From Plectrocnemia conspersa (Eukaryota > Arthropoda > Insecta > Trichoptera > Polycentropodidae), in the NCBI GenBank assembly GCA_009617715.1, contig VTFK01000243.1, positions 434,001 to 498,000 on the forward strand: a DNA stretch of 64,000 bases. Direction: 5' to 3'. The notes under the pieces were generated by a model. The model was not told where the DNA came from. It ran no database searches and saw only the letters and a program-made list of their open reading frames with translations. This document shows positions 24,801-39,600 of this stretch, in pieces (within the stretch, counting starts at the first letter, position 1; every line of letters starts with the position of its first letter). The translations under genes and the position numbers were made by a program.

Positions 24801-27800
24801 GAGCAGGACATAAGCAGTTCCGGGGCTAATTAAAATATTAAAATAAGTTCTTCATAAATTTAACCTACATTTAAACGAGTTCAATAGTGGAGTTCTCACT
24901 GTATTTTTTTTATTTATTATCTTGGCAAAGCTTGTGGTGATTCCAAATCCATCACTCGTGTTTGATCAACACTCCCGCTCGAAAGCCAATGTTTACATTT
25001 AACACTTCCGCACAGTCAATGGTTAAATATTTTACCGATTCTCTCATATAATTGCTTTTATAAAACACTCCATTCTAGATTACTTAAACTTTGTAGGCCT
25101 AACTAGATTAGTTAGGATTATGGTAATTCAATTAAAACAGTTTAATGCTCATGTAGCATTTTCAGTGTAATAATAAGTGCGATCATGTTGATGCCCAAAA
25201 ACGATGTTCTTACTCCTCAGTCCATTAGCTGAGATCAAAGTGTAATGTTTCGGCAAATGAGTTTTGTAATTTCACAAAGTGGATTAATTAAATTATTTTC
25301 AGATACGCTCTACACTTTAAACAGTTCTTCATAGAACACATATCTTATTTTAGTATTGGAACACACTTATTTATGAAACGTTCTATATATAAATTTAAAT
25401 AATCAAATCTTTGTGAGACTAATATTATATACATATATTCAAAAAGTAAAGATATAAAGCTTGTAAAAATAAAGGCGATTGTGTTTTACTGCTGCTGAAA
25501 TTAATCGTTAATTTATGACGTTATAAATAGGCAAAATAATTTCGCGAATTTAAAGCTAAAATTTAGGTTTGGGACTAAAAAAATAATACAGTGAAATATC
25601 TATGTATCGAATACCGAAATAACGAAATTCCCAGTATAACGAATCTTTAATTTGTCCCAAAAATTTTCATACAAAATGTAACGAAATCTGATCTCAGTAT
25701 AACGAAATATTTTGATCCGAATTTAAAAATGACGTTACAACTTGATACAATATTTCTCCGAATTCAGTTCATCCTTGACATGGCGTGTGCTGGATGCGTT
25801 CACAAGCGTCATTCACGGTGTTTCGCCGACCCTCAAACATTTTTTTAACAAATTTTATTGCGTTCATTACAGTTTCCTTAAAAGTGAACAAAAAACGATC
25901 TTTTAATCTTGTAAGAGGTTATTTTGATTCTGTAGTAATATGGTAATAAAAAATAAAATAAAAATATATCATCTTCCTTACATTCAATATAACGAATTTT
26001 CAGTATAACGAAATTTTTTCTTCGGTCCCACGGGCTCCGCTATACTGAGATTTCACTGTATTTTGAATTTATTGTGAATCCTTTTGTGATTGATGTCATC
26101 AACTATAGATCTCTTGTTGCTACTTACTGCAGATGTTCGTTCAATAGAGAAGCTAATACATACAAGCTCATATTTAAATTACTCATCATGATATCAAAAT
26201 ATCCCAAGCAAAAACTGCTCTCGGTTTTTGGAACAACTTTCTATGGATAATCTCATTTCTCTGCAATTAAATTGTAAACATTGTGCTATGCTAGGCTTAG
26301 AAAATAATATTAAAACTGTAAGTATTGAACTTTGCTTCTTTATAGCATATCTTTCTTCCCACTTCAGAGATAAAATATGCATGCGTTTTATAAAAGGCGA
26401 ATTTATTCATTTAAAACAAATTGATTAAATCTTTCTCTACGGGGAAAATATATCAACCTTTTAATTCTAAGAACAAAATTTCAAGCCATCCAATATAAGC
26501 TTTCTTCGTTGTCAAAAGGTCAAGGTTTTAATCAATGATGCACGAACATATTTTCATGCATGGACGAGCTTCTTACCACTAATGAAATGTCATTTTAGAC
26601 ATCACTTAAAGGTGCTATATATATTTGATAAAACTACCGAAATATTTTCTTAACAATATATAGTGCAATTAGATAAGTCCTTGAAATATGGACATATTAC
26701 GTGGATAGCTCAAGAATAATTTATTGATATTCGATTGAAGTGAAATTAAATAATAAAATAAGGAATTGGAATAAAGCACAATGGTACTCATAATTATGCA
26801 GAAAACAGTATTTTAAAAAATATTAAAATAATAAAAACGAGATATGTCTCTTTGACCAAATGTTTCAGCACTGCTCAAGTTAAATCATTTTTAGCTTTAC
26901 ATATGGTAAATTTAATTTGGTAATCAATAATATATTCTAGTCTTTGTATCTTCACTTTTTGAATAAGCCTCGTATGTAGTATATATGTATATACATATGT
27001 AAATAGTTTTTTCTCTAGCCCTATCTAAAATCTCCGTGATTGAGTCGCATAGTTACGAGATTGGTTCGTGCGTAACTTTTTAACGCAAATTAATTAATCA
27101 ACGTCCAAGGTGGATACGGCCTTAAGTTGCCAAGTCTAACGAAAATCCTCTCCCTAATTTCAATCAGGTGCCGAGCCGTGTCCTTGTCAGGACAGGGAGG
27201 CGCAATTGAACGATGTCACCTTCGATTTTATAGCCAGAAAGGGCGAGCCACGCGCAAAAAAATCCACCACACACACCATATTTCGTGTACGTAGTTATAT
27301 AACATGTTTTAGTAATTATTATTATGACACAAGATGCAATTAATCACATATGTTGGGATGTAATGTACGATGACGTGAACGAATATCTGCCGGTGACATC
27401 TCTTGAAATGCATCACATGGATGCTTCAACAAAATACATATATATATTCAATCTAATTCGTGTATTGTGTTGAATCTGCCAAAGGTGACTTTTCACGTAC
27501 GTATGAGTATTCGAATTTTTGTGATGTTTAATGTTAAAACTAAAAGCAATTTAAATTCATTGTAAGCGAATACCAGATGTCATATTAACTTTTGAGATGC
27601 AAGGAAATATAATACGTTATTGTTAATTTACTTATTGATTTTACGTGATTGTATTTTAAAGGTCTTGCTATTCACATTTAGCACATAAAGTCAATCAGTC
27701 TGAATTAATACATTTTTAAAATATTGTAAGTTTTCAGTGCATTGTATACATATTTTTGCAAGTGCTCTAAATATAGAAGCTAGACAAGAAAATATCGAAA

Positions 27801-30800
27801 TTCTTACAAATACAAATGTCTGGGGAATTTTCTTTGTATATGATGTAACAGTCAGTAATATTTTGACGTACTGATATACCATATAATCAGTGTATCATAT
27901 ATCATATAATTTGAAATGTGGCTATATTGAATTACAGACCCAAGAATTTCTGATATCTTATTAGCTGTATTGAACACATAAGAGTTGAAATTTAAATATT
28001 TAATAGAATATTTCCTTTCAATAAAAATCCTAAATTGTAGAGATGAAGATTCGGTAATCGTTTTAATGGATTTAAATATGTTAAGTTTGATTTTTTATGT
28101 ATCAGGTTGACCCATAAGTATTTGCGGCTTTTTTTATATTACATTTGCAAAAATGTAATATTAAGATATAATATAAATCATTCTTTAGGCGTTTGTTAAC
28201 AATAGTCGTATAAATTGTGCCATTTAGTAACTTGATATTTTCAACCTTAAATCAACAATGGCAGTAAAGATAAAATAATCTCAGTTATGCTATATTCTGC
28301 TTTATGAGTTTATTAGTAATGAGACAATAGTTGTTAACAACATATGTGTTGCAATGGGCATGGATGCCATTAAATTTAGAACGTGTCAAATAGGGTTCTA
28401 AAAAACGTGTCAAATAAAAGTTGTTAGTGAGGATATTAGGGCTGCCACCAAAGTTAGTCCGAGATTAATGGTACAGAAGCTAGCACAAAACTCAACGTAT
28501 CGCCTGCGTCAATTCACAAATATTTAAAAAAATAGGAAAGGTGTTAATTTGTACAATATGGATATCTCATAAACTGTCAGAGGAATACTATGAATATGAT
28601 AATAATTAATGATTCTAGAACAAAAGATTTTATTATCGAATCGAATTGTCACTAAAGATAAAAAGTAGATTCTTTACATACGATTTAAAAGGCAGTGGTT
28701 GGACGGCAATCAACCCCAAATTCCAACCCTGAGAACAGGATTACACCCCAATAAGATAATGTTATGCATTTGGTGGGAGATGAAGAGCATAATTCATTAT
28801 GAGTTATTAGATTATAGGCAGATAATTACGACAGATTCATAGTGTGCTCAGCTATTTTTTTTAAAAGCGACTCTGACCATAAAAAACCTCTTATAAATCA
28901 AAAAAGGGTAATTTTACACCAAGACTCGCTCTCGCCCTCATTTATCCAAGATAATATAGAAAAAATCGATGGATTTTTTAGGAACTCCTTTCTCAACACT
29001 ATAGGATTTAATGCTTCCAAAAATTCATTAATTTTTCGAATCAAATATAAAAAAAGAATTATCATGTGGAGTATAATTATATAAAAGAATAGAGAATATA
29101 TAATTTAATAAGAGTAATACACGTTTTAAATTTTAACTCATTTAACCTTATGAAACAACCTGATATCATTTATCGATTAATGGTTTATAAATATACTTTG
29201 AGGTAAATATTATGTTATTTAAATCTGAAAAAAACATACTTATTAGAATTATATAAATGGATATGGACCTTTACTTATGTAAAATATAATATTTACCTGT
29301 ATTTTGTATTTTCCATCGCCGTGCTTTATTAAGAAAAATAATGCTTTTAAGGTTTCAATCGGATCAATAATTGAATTTCTTAAGAAGTCCTTAACCATAT
29401 AAACGACGGCAGCTTTGTCTGTTGGCTACGTTAAATTGAAATTGAACTCTTACTAGTTTAATTTGCGGTGAAATGTTAAAATGTATTCAAAACGTTTATG
29501 AAAAAATGTCGTCGTGTGCCATGTTTGCGTGTTGCTTTTTACGAGGTGTTTAATATGTTTTACTTGGCATTAATTAAAGTAATAATATACGTTGCTAATA
29601 CATTTACATAGATACATTCATCGCCTCTGGGAAATTGTAGTAAATTGCAAATTTTCCCAATTCCATGATTAAAATCTGGCAGGGGTTCTTAAAGTGTGAT
29701 TTAGCAATGGATTTGGGTTAAAAAAATAATTGTAGAATATTTACTGGCAAATAAACGATCATTTACCACCAAGGTTGATTTAATCGCTTGATTATGATTT
29801 CGAGCGTGTAATGGTTTTGGAATCGCCTCAGACATTTGGAGCACTTACACAGAATCCTAGTACGTGATAACTGCCATCGTCCGATCTGACCATGGACAAC
29901 CTGGATGCGTGCCGAGAAAGTTTCGCTCGGTGTACGAAAATTTGCACATTAGGTAAGCGCCGCTTGCACAATCCGAGCACGTCCAATTGCGGCGAGGATC
30001 GTTGTTTCGGAGAAGGATTAAAACCGCGTCACAGCAGATGAATATGTAAAAAAAAGAAACGCATGGGAAATGCTGGGAAGATAATACGTGTCGCAGAGCT
30101 AAACAAGTTGCCAAAATGATGAATGGTTTTAGCGAGAAACAAACGCGAACGTGATTTAGATCAGTGCTTTCTTATGTGGACGACCTATATTTTATTCTCT
30201 GTGATATGCGTTGATACGCCTATTATAAATTTATGATATTATTATAAAGGTGATCCAAATTCAAGTTTCGAACTTTTTTAAAAAAAAAACACATATTTAG
30301 ATATCTTCAGATTTTTTAAATAATCGAACATTTCATGTATTTCATTAATTATGATAAATAATATTAATTAAATGGCCGCCTCTGAATCTTTTGCACCAGC
30401 CGCTTTTTTTATTGTAATTTTCAATGATATGTTCATACATTTCTCGGCGATTACTTGGCGGATGTTGGTTTTTAGGTACTCAAACGTTTTGGGTTTGTCG
30501 GCGTAGACACGACATTAGCGTAACCCCACAAAAAAATCCAACGACGGTTAATCGCATCATCTTGGCGGCCAGTTGATATAACCGAAACGTGAACTGGAAC
30601 TTTTCACGCAAAATATCCAACATTTGTTTGGCAATTTGCGCCATCTTGTTAGAACCACATGTCTTCCACGTCAATATCTTTGATTTCATGCCAAAAATAA
30701 TCCGTTATTATGCGCCTATAGCGCTCACTTATAACTGTTACAGTCCGACCTTATCATTTTCAAAAATGTAAGGTCCAATGACGCCGCCTGGCCACAATGC

Positions 30801-33556
30801 GCACTTTTTGGGCATGTAATAGTTTTTTATAAATCACGTGAGGATTTTACTTGCTTCATATGCGGCAATTTTGCTTATTAACATACACAAAGAGGTGGAA
30901 ATGTGCTTCATCAGAGTTGAAAATTTTCTTTGAAAACTGAGAATAGACTTCCTACTGCTCTAACGCTTAATTTACATGGTTTCTGAGCTTCAGTTCTTGC
31001 GTTATCTGAATTTTATACGGGTGTATGTGAAAGCCTAGATTAAAAATGCGCCAAGGGAGCCAAAAGAAAAGAGCCATAAGTCTTTGGCTACACTTTCACT
31101 CACAGCAATACTATCGGTTGAACGTAAGCCACGATGATGCACAGGTCTAACCCTATCTCCAACACTTTTAGTCTCATCTTAAATTATTTTTACTACGTTA
31201 CGAAATGTTCGCTAAATAGGATGATGAAATTGACCATAATATTCTCGTAACTTTTGATGCATAGAATTGTTATAACTGTAGAACAATTAAAGTAGTGATT
31301 AAGCTATTTATTTCCTAAATGTACTATTGCGAACTAAAATTTGACACTTTAAGCACGCGTGATTATTGACAGCTGTCTGATTTATTATACTGCCAACATA
31401 AGAACCTCGAATTGGATCACCTGTATAATAATATATTATATTATTTATCCACAGAACAAATGCCTTTTTCCTAAATTTCGGGTCAGGGGTTTATTTTGTT
31501 AGGACAAAGCTTGTTTTTAGTTTTTTTATTTATTTGGTTGTGCAACAATTGAGAAATATTTTTCGTGGATGCGTCCGTAGGCTGCAGGCGTATCTAAAAT
31601 GAGTTTGCTCTGGATTCCAAAAGTTGCGCTGGAGCAATGGATTAGAAGAGTTTATTTTAATTTTATATTTGTTAATATAAATTGTAAATGAATATTTATA
31701 ATAATTTAACTTAAATATGAGAGACTGGATTACTGTGTAAAATAAATTGAAAACTCCAGAAAATATCGATTCTAGATAGACCACCCTTGGTTTAGGGCCT
31801 AGGGCGAATGGTAATGTAATTAATAGCCGGCAATGCAAAAATAACTATATGTAGCACAGCGATTTAAATTGCACGCTTGGTTAGCATCTAAAATTTTCAT
31901 GAGTGATATATTTTTATGGTATTGCATAAAAATGTGTATTATACAATATATTAGTATATCTGAATACGCGTCTAAAAAGTATTATTCCTACTTACGATTA
32001 GAGGATTGATATATATTTTATTATAAAAAAAATCTTGTACCTGCTTGATAACTTGGGAAAGCGCTAGTGTACCATTTATCATATTTATGTATTTCTTATT
32101 CTGATTCAAAAGTTTATTATCAAAACCTCGGTCTATAACGACATCGTTCTTTTTATCTAACTTGAACCCAGTTCATTGTTGAACGTTTCTCAATGATCCG
32201 AACCTATTCTTTATTCTTCTTTGTATTATATATGTACATTCATGAGAAAAGTATTTAGGTACACAAAGAAGCTACTTACTTTTCATTATTTAATTCTAAG
32301 GAACACACCTGCATGTAAATCGATCAGGCCCAATACTTGCGAATGTATCAAATAACTCATTTGGAAGCATCATGTGCGATGACAGATATACAATTTAAAT
32401 GGCCGCGATAAGATACATTATTGTGCTATTTTTTTTTTGTTAAATACATTTAATTTTAACTTGAATACGGAATATTTCCATCGATTACAAGCTAAAAAGA
32501 CTCGAGGTCAAAGTTACGCTTACGTTGCGCTAAAAATTGCCTTGAATAATCTGAAAGATTTTTCAAGAAAACATTTAAAAGCTTCAGTGGATTGATATAA
32601 TCATGGAAATTGATTTTCCCATTATCGCCGCGCCTTTCGTCGTTCAGATTTAATAGGAAATGTTATAGGATTCGAAGAGTTTTGCGAAATGCTACGAATT
32701 ACATTACAACGCTCTCTTATTTTAAGTATAGGTCTCGCTTGTATTGTTTTATGGTCGTTTTGAATTTAAGTAGTTTACTATAAATGTGTTAAATAATAAT
32801 AATTTATTTTGAATCATCAGAGTTTAATGTTGATATGCATAAGATTTAACTATATACGTTATAATTCGTATATTATTCGAAACTTAGTCCACAAATCGCC
32901 AGAAAATATCAATTAAAATCATATTTTTAGGGAGAATTTTTTTTTACTGTACTTGAATAAAATATTAATCTATGTTTTAATTTATTTGTATTCCTTAAAT
33001 TGAAACGTAGTCATTTTGTGGTATGTTTATGCTTTATTTTTTATTCTTATGCAAAAATAACATATGTTATTAACCATAAAAGAATTTATAGAATACTTCT
33101 CAGATAAAAAAAAAGAGTACGAAGCGTTGGAATAGAATGAATGCATTCTCGACGTAGAGTGTATTAAATGAAGCACTTGTTTTGCGCAAGGATCGCTAAT
33201 TCATCATTGCTAAAATATTTTAGCTTATACAATATTCCTAAAATTTTGGTTTAAAAATTGACCTAGAGAGAAAACAAATTTATTTCAATGAAACGTTGTT
33301 ATCTTATTTGTGCGAACGGTCGCCACAGTTTTATATATTGTATGTTATAGTATCCTATCATGAGTTATTTGGCCGTGCTATGCGAAATTTTAGCATATGA
33401 TAAATCTGACAATTCACTGGAAATATTGTTCATTTATAATAACCACGCAGTGAGATATTTTATGTTTTTCATTTAAATTTAATTTAATTTAATTTACACA
33501 GCAAGTAAAACTATGAAATTTAATTAAACTTGTCATTTTATTTTAATATATATATA

Positions 33557-33641
<85 letters not shown>

Positions 33642-36600
33642 ATCCCGGGATCCAGGATCCCGAACGATTTTCAATACCTGATGAAGGATTATAAAACATA
33701 ATCCCGAATTTTTTCGGATTTTAATTTTTCGCACAATGAATTATTATTGACAAATCGTTATATTTCGTGTACAAACTTTGAGTTTTGTCATCTGTGCATC
33801 TTTGAGGCTGTGAGTCTGAACGTGCTTTTTCAGCAGCAGGCTGCTTAGGAACCAAAATCAGGTCAAGGCTAAATGATAAACCACTTGATGCTTTGTTGTT
33901 ACTTCGTGAGTTTTATTCAAAATAATGTTTTCAATTAATTGTGTCTATGAATGTACATATGTACATACATTGTCAAAAGTTCATTTTTTTCTTCCCAAAT
34001 AAATATATAAGACCTTCCCTTTTTTATTTTTATTATATTATATTTTAAGCCCAAGACTAAAATTATATAAATTTTATACATTGTACGTTATAAAAAACAT
34101 GTAAAAATATATTGTATTATTCATTTTAAATTATTTTTATCAAAAAAATAACATGAAAATTATCCCGGGACTGGTCCCGGGATCCCGGGATCGACTAATT
34201 GCAATACCGAAATCCCGGGATCAAAATTTTGACCCGGGATTGGAATCCCTAATCGCTGCTCATTCAGCCACACGAGTTCTTAGATATTTTCTCATAAGGT
34301 AATGATTTATTTTAATGTAAATGCTGTTTTAAATGGCCAGGAAGCGAAAAATTATTCTTAAAATCTAACAAAATGAATATTGTATTTATTGAGCCAACTT
34401 TTAGTCAGCTCAACTTTCATGAGCAGAGCTCAAGAAATTCCGATTAAAATTATATATGTATATAAAAAAAATAGTTAGCACAGCAAATGCTTTCTTTTTA
34501 CATTAAAAAATAGTAGTGAAGGGCATTTTTTGTGTCTGTGTAAGAAAAATAAGACAACGCACTAAATTCCAGTCCATTTTAAATCCAGAATAATGTAGTA
34601 CAGCACTATCGAACACAGAACATAAAAAAATATTTTAACCTTGATTACATTGTTAAAACGTTGTAATATTAAGCCCCAGATTCAAACGACGCATTTAATA
34701 AAAATAAATCGCCATTTTACTTTTGAATTCGAGAGAAGTCCGAAATGACTTTATAATTAGATTAGTATTATCCTTACTTCGCCATTTATCCTTCTCGTTG
34801 CCGAGTCGCATCGATTATACGCGGATTTTGAATAATATCCACCGCTGCTACTGCGTCTGAATAACGTTTTCTGGGCCGACATTTCGATTTATCCAAAATA
34901 GATCGGACCCGCTATAAATATCCGCCAGAATGGCCAATATCAACATATCAAATTATAGAATGGCGAATATGATAGACGCGCGCTCGCAATGCCAAGCGTT
35001 TAGAAATTTCTGAAACGCCACGGATTTTATTTGAGATTACACCATGTATCAAAAGTTTATGTATGCATCAGTGCGTACAGGGCGATTAGTAAGCCTTTGC
35101 GCCGCGTCTGAATTTAGAGCTAGAGTGAATGATGCGGTTAAAAATAGAGAATTTTGTTGAAGTGCAGAAAATATATTCCTTTTACATATGCTTTATTTAA
35201 TATAATAAATATATCTGCGGGTATTTGAAAAGTCGTTATCAAATTTATCTTGCTTTAATGAAGTTTATTTATTCGATTCCAATGAAGAGCTACAAAACTT
35301 TCTTCTAAGATTTTACAATATTATGATAAGGTTGTGAGTAATTTTATTAAGATTCGCTGCAAACTTGTGAATCGTTTTTCTATAATTGAATTTGTGGTAA
35401 TATTTATTCGTTCATTATATAGTAATTATGTTAACCGATCGTAAACAATGGATATAATAACATTCACTGCGACTGTAGGTTAATATAATATATACACAAT
35501 AAGCTTATAAGGATTTTCTCTTTGTATTATACACGAGGAAGAATAGACACTGGATTTGGAGATATTTCATGAGGTTATTACGTTGGTAGGTTATAAAAAA
35601 AATACATAAATTAATGTAAGAAATAATATAGTTATAAATAATTTATCTAATGTTAACAATTTCTTAATAAAAAACTTATACACATATATGTAGGTACTAT
35701 TCCATATTTTTATGATAATAAAAATATGTTTTATTCAAGAAAAAACCCTTCTTAAACATTTTTAAATAAAATAACACTGAAAATTTTTTCTATGTTAATT
35801 TCACTCCTAATAATATTCTTTCTCGCTTTTAAATATTATAATTCATTCAACCATCTCGTTAAAATGACGTTTGAAAATTTATACTTTCATATTTATGTGT
35901 TAAATAATTTTTGACGCTTTTTTTGCGTGTTTATTGTCATTTCCAAATTTATTATGACATCTCAATTTACTTAATCGCAAACGATTTTTCCACGCGGATC
36001 AATCACTCAACTTGGCGCAAGTTTGGCACGACTCGCAGTATTTTAAAGTAGATCAATCGTTCGCATTTATGAAAAAAATGAGCGATTGTAAAATTCATGG
36101 ATTTTTAATGAAAATATACAATAAAGATGAACTTGTATTTTTCAAAATATTCCAAATAATAATTTTGCAAATAAAAAAAGTCTGAATGTCTTGCGATTGA
36201 GAAAAAACAATTGCCTATGTTTTGATGACATTTTTTGTAATGATGGAAGAAATTTTGCTTCCTAGTACATGATTCATACATGTTTCTATTCACCTTTTCT
36301 CGTAGATTTGAATGGAAAATTTGTGGATTTATAATGACAAAAAAGTATACAATTGAGTTACTCCATAGATAGCTTGTATGCTTCGGAATATTCGAGTGTT
36401 TGAGATTAAGTTCCAAATAAACGCATTATAATTACGTCTCTGCTCAATGATTTCAACGAGGATTCTAGTTTTGGAAACAGTAAAAACACTGAGTTACTTT
36501 GTAGTGATGGAACAGCCTATGTTTGCTACTCCGCGATTCATACAATTATGTTTTTTCCGGACTTTTTAAACTTCAACTACATACCCTTGACGCAAAAATA

Positions 36601-39600
36601 TCAACACATAAATTTCACGTCGATGATATTGAAACAAGTAAAAAGCCATTAATCTATGATAGTAGCAATAGCTATCGATTCGATATCACTGCACAATATA
36701 TATATGTATATGTTCGCTGTAAAATAAAATGTCAGTTTTGATAGCTCGCAAGTCAGATATATATCTGAAGGTGTGAAATATATGTCGGCTAGACCAATTT
36801 GTGAAATAACAAATCTAGTGGTTTTAAAGAACAGTTTTAGTGGAAAAGCATTAAAATCGTATTGCTTATTCTATAAATTTTAGAGTACTTTATTGCCGCT
36901 CTATTTTGACGTGTTGGTTTACGTTTATCGTGTGATACTTTAACACCAATAGGGTAAATGACTCCTTTGAAAAGAATCGATTTTTCATAGTATTTTTAGA
37001 CGATACGATCAAATTTTCATCGCGTTCGTTCAGCGCGCCCAAAAGCCGCGTATCTCGTTTTTCTTACCTCTTCAATAATAAATGAGATTCCAGCGGATAA
37101 AACGGGACAAATCGCGTTATCATCCGCTCGCGGTATTCAACGAACGTCTTTTGGAGCTTCGTAGAAGAAGAAAAAACGCATATATAATGCATATCTAACA
37201 AGACAAATCTAACCAGATTCTACAACGCGCATTCGTGTCGTAAATCAGAAGAGGATTAAATTATATTAAGGGCGGACCTTTAGATACATAATATAACCGC
37301 ATCAATATTCGTATCTCGTCTCGCCGAGGGTAGGTAAAATTTTAAATGTCGCCAGGGTCGCATCGGTGCGAGGGGAACAGTGCCGCTTCTAATTGCCGTC
37401 TATGCGAACTTATCGGGAAATGAGAACGAGCCCCTTCGGCACCGAAACGTCGATTGTTTCGAGTTGAACCCACGATTTGCGGTTAACGAGGGTCCGAAAG
37501 TTTTGACCGAATTTTGTGTGTATGTGTGCGGCTGCGATACACAAACGAGCGTGTCTGACTTTAAAACGATTATTTTTGACCGCCGGGCGTGAAAGTTTGT
37601 AAATTGTAAATATGAAAGGGTTTGTTTGAGCGTCTTGTTTAACTGAAAATGTAGTTTATTGGCGCGCGTTGAAAGATCAACGGGTTCATCATAAGCGTTT
37701 TTTCTGCGTACAGTATACACAAATCCGTATTTTTTTATATGAAAATGAATTAACCGTCGAGAAGATTAAAAAAAATAGATTTTTGTTTCTATGTGGGTTT
37801 TTTTCAGGCACCAATCTACTGTGAGCAATATAAATTTTATACCCCCGTTACTTTGTCTGTTATGCTCAATGTATAATACAATAGTTGACATACCTGGTTG
37901 CGGAAAAACATAAAACGTTTTACCGATTATTTTTATTGAATTGTATTAAATATTTATTTTTGTACATAAAAAATCGTGGCTTTAATCTCAACTAGCAGTA
38001 TAAAATCAGTGTTTTCAGCGCCAACTCCTGGTTTTACAGAAAATGTATATTTTTAGGAAAAAATTCCACTGGGGCTCATTATAATAATATACCCGCTTAT
38101 ATATAAAAATTATATTGCCAATCCCAATATTTCTGTGAAATGTTTTTGTGATATAAATGAATGATCATTTTCTAGGGTTACTGTATTTTTTTATAATAGT
38201 TTGCTTTAAATATTTTCAAGCGGATTAATTATGAACTTATGCCTAAATATTTAGAGAATTTGGCATACACTCATGCTTCGGTAACCTTTACAGACTCATG
38301 ATCTTTAACATGGCTGTGAATTAGCATCGCGTATTGTATTGATTACAAATAAATGTTTTGGTCAATAGGAAAGCGCAAAAACAATTATCACTTCTCAGAA
38401 GGCAAAAATTCACGTCAAAAGCAATAAAACACGTTCGAAAAAGTATAGATTTATTAACGACTCCAACTAGACTCTAATCCGAATATTCGAAAACATTCGC
38501 CCGTTTTCAAACTATTTGTTATTGGAATATTTGTCAAACTATTCATAGTGTGTTTATTTATATATGTAGTGGAATATTTTAGAATTTTTATTTTTTAAAA
38601 CACTATGTATTTTATGAAGTATATTGCAAAAAAAACAGGTAGTTAATTTTTTTCTTTATTTACCAAATAATCTAGACTCTCGAGTCTAGACAAATAATAA
38701 AAAAAAACCTTTGTAATTGCCAGAAATATAAAAAAATTACTCATTTATGAGTTATTATTTTGAATCTGTGAACTTTCTCAATGGCTTGTATTTAATAAAT
38801 ATGAATAATATTTACTTTTATAGTTTTAAGTTCGATAAAAATCTGCTGCTGCCTTTGCTATTGCGATGAATTCAGTTCTGCCCATAACTTTCTTTGTCCC
38901 AGGCTTTTCGAGTAATCAACCGATTTTCTTTTTGCCTTTTATCATATAATTTTACAAAATATTTGACAATATAGAGAGAAAACATATATTTTGCTGTGTT
39001 ATTAAGCAATTGTAATTCTTGATATTTTTATATAATTATATTTTTTGTACGTACGCATAAATTTTCCTAATAGTTTTTCTACTCCTTTATATCTAGCTTG
39101 TTTGTCTCCTATCGTTATAAGTTTAGATGTGATGACAATGAAAGCTTGACTTAATAGACGTTTAAGATTGTCTTACAAATGTTTAGTTGTCATTAAGACA
39201 ATTGTTAATCGATCATCGTCGTGGAAATAACACCATGGCTTATTACATCAATCATTGTGTCTCTTTGGCACGAGTCCAGACGTAAGTTCGACCTTCCGAT
39301 TGGCTTGTTTGACCGCATACAACTGCTATTTGGGAAACTGTGACTTTTAATCAATCCAATTTACAACAGCGCCATATCCGATTACAAACTCGTCGAATTT
39401 TGTTTGTTCATGTTACGCAAATGTATCTAAAGGGCATGAATATTTTTTTAGATTGAATGAAATGTCGTTCAATGTCATCGTTTTACTTATTTCGTTGTTC
39501 ATATACAGTAACTAAGATTAGGTACCTAAAATAATATTTTTTATTATTAAAATTAGCTCTGGAATCGATTTGCTCAGTGTTCCTAATTTATTGTGCGATA

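Noticed and set aside
33546..33640. TA run as a functional origin or promoter
   Set aside because: A pure dinucleotide microsatellite with no supporting context.
36105..36416. Minus-strand ORF of 103 codons in intron 1
   Set aside because: AT-rich low-complexity translation with no motif and no splice context.
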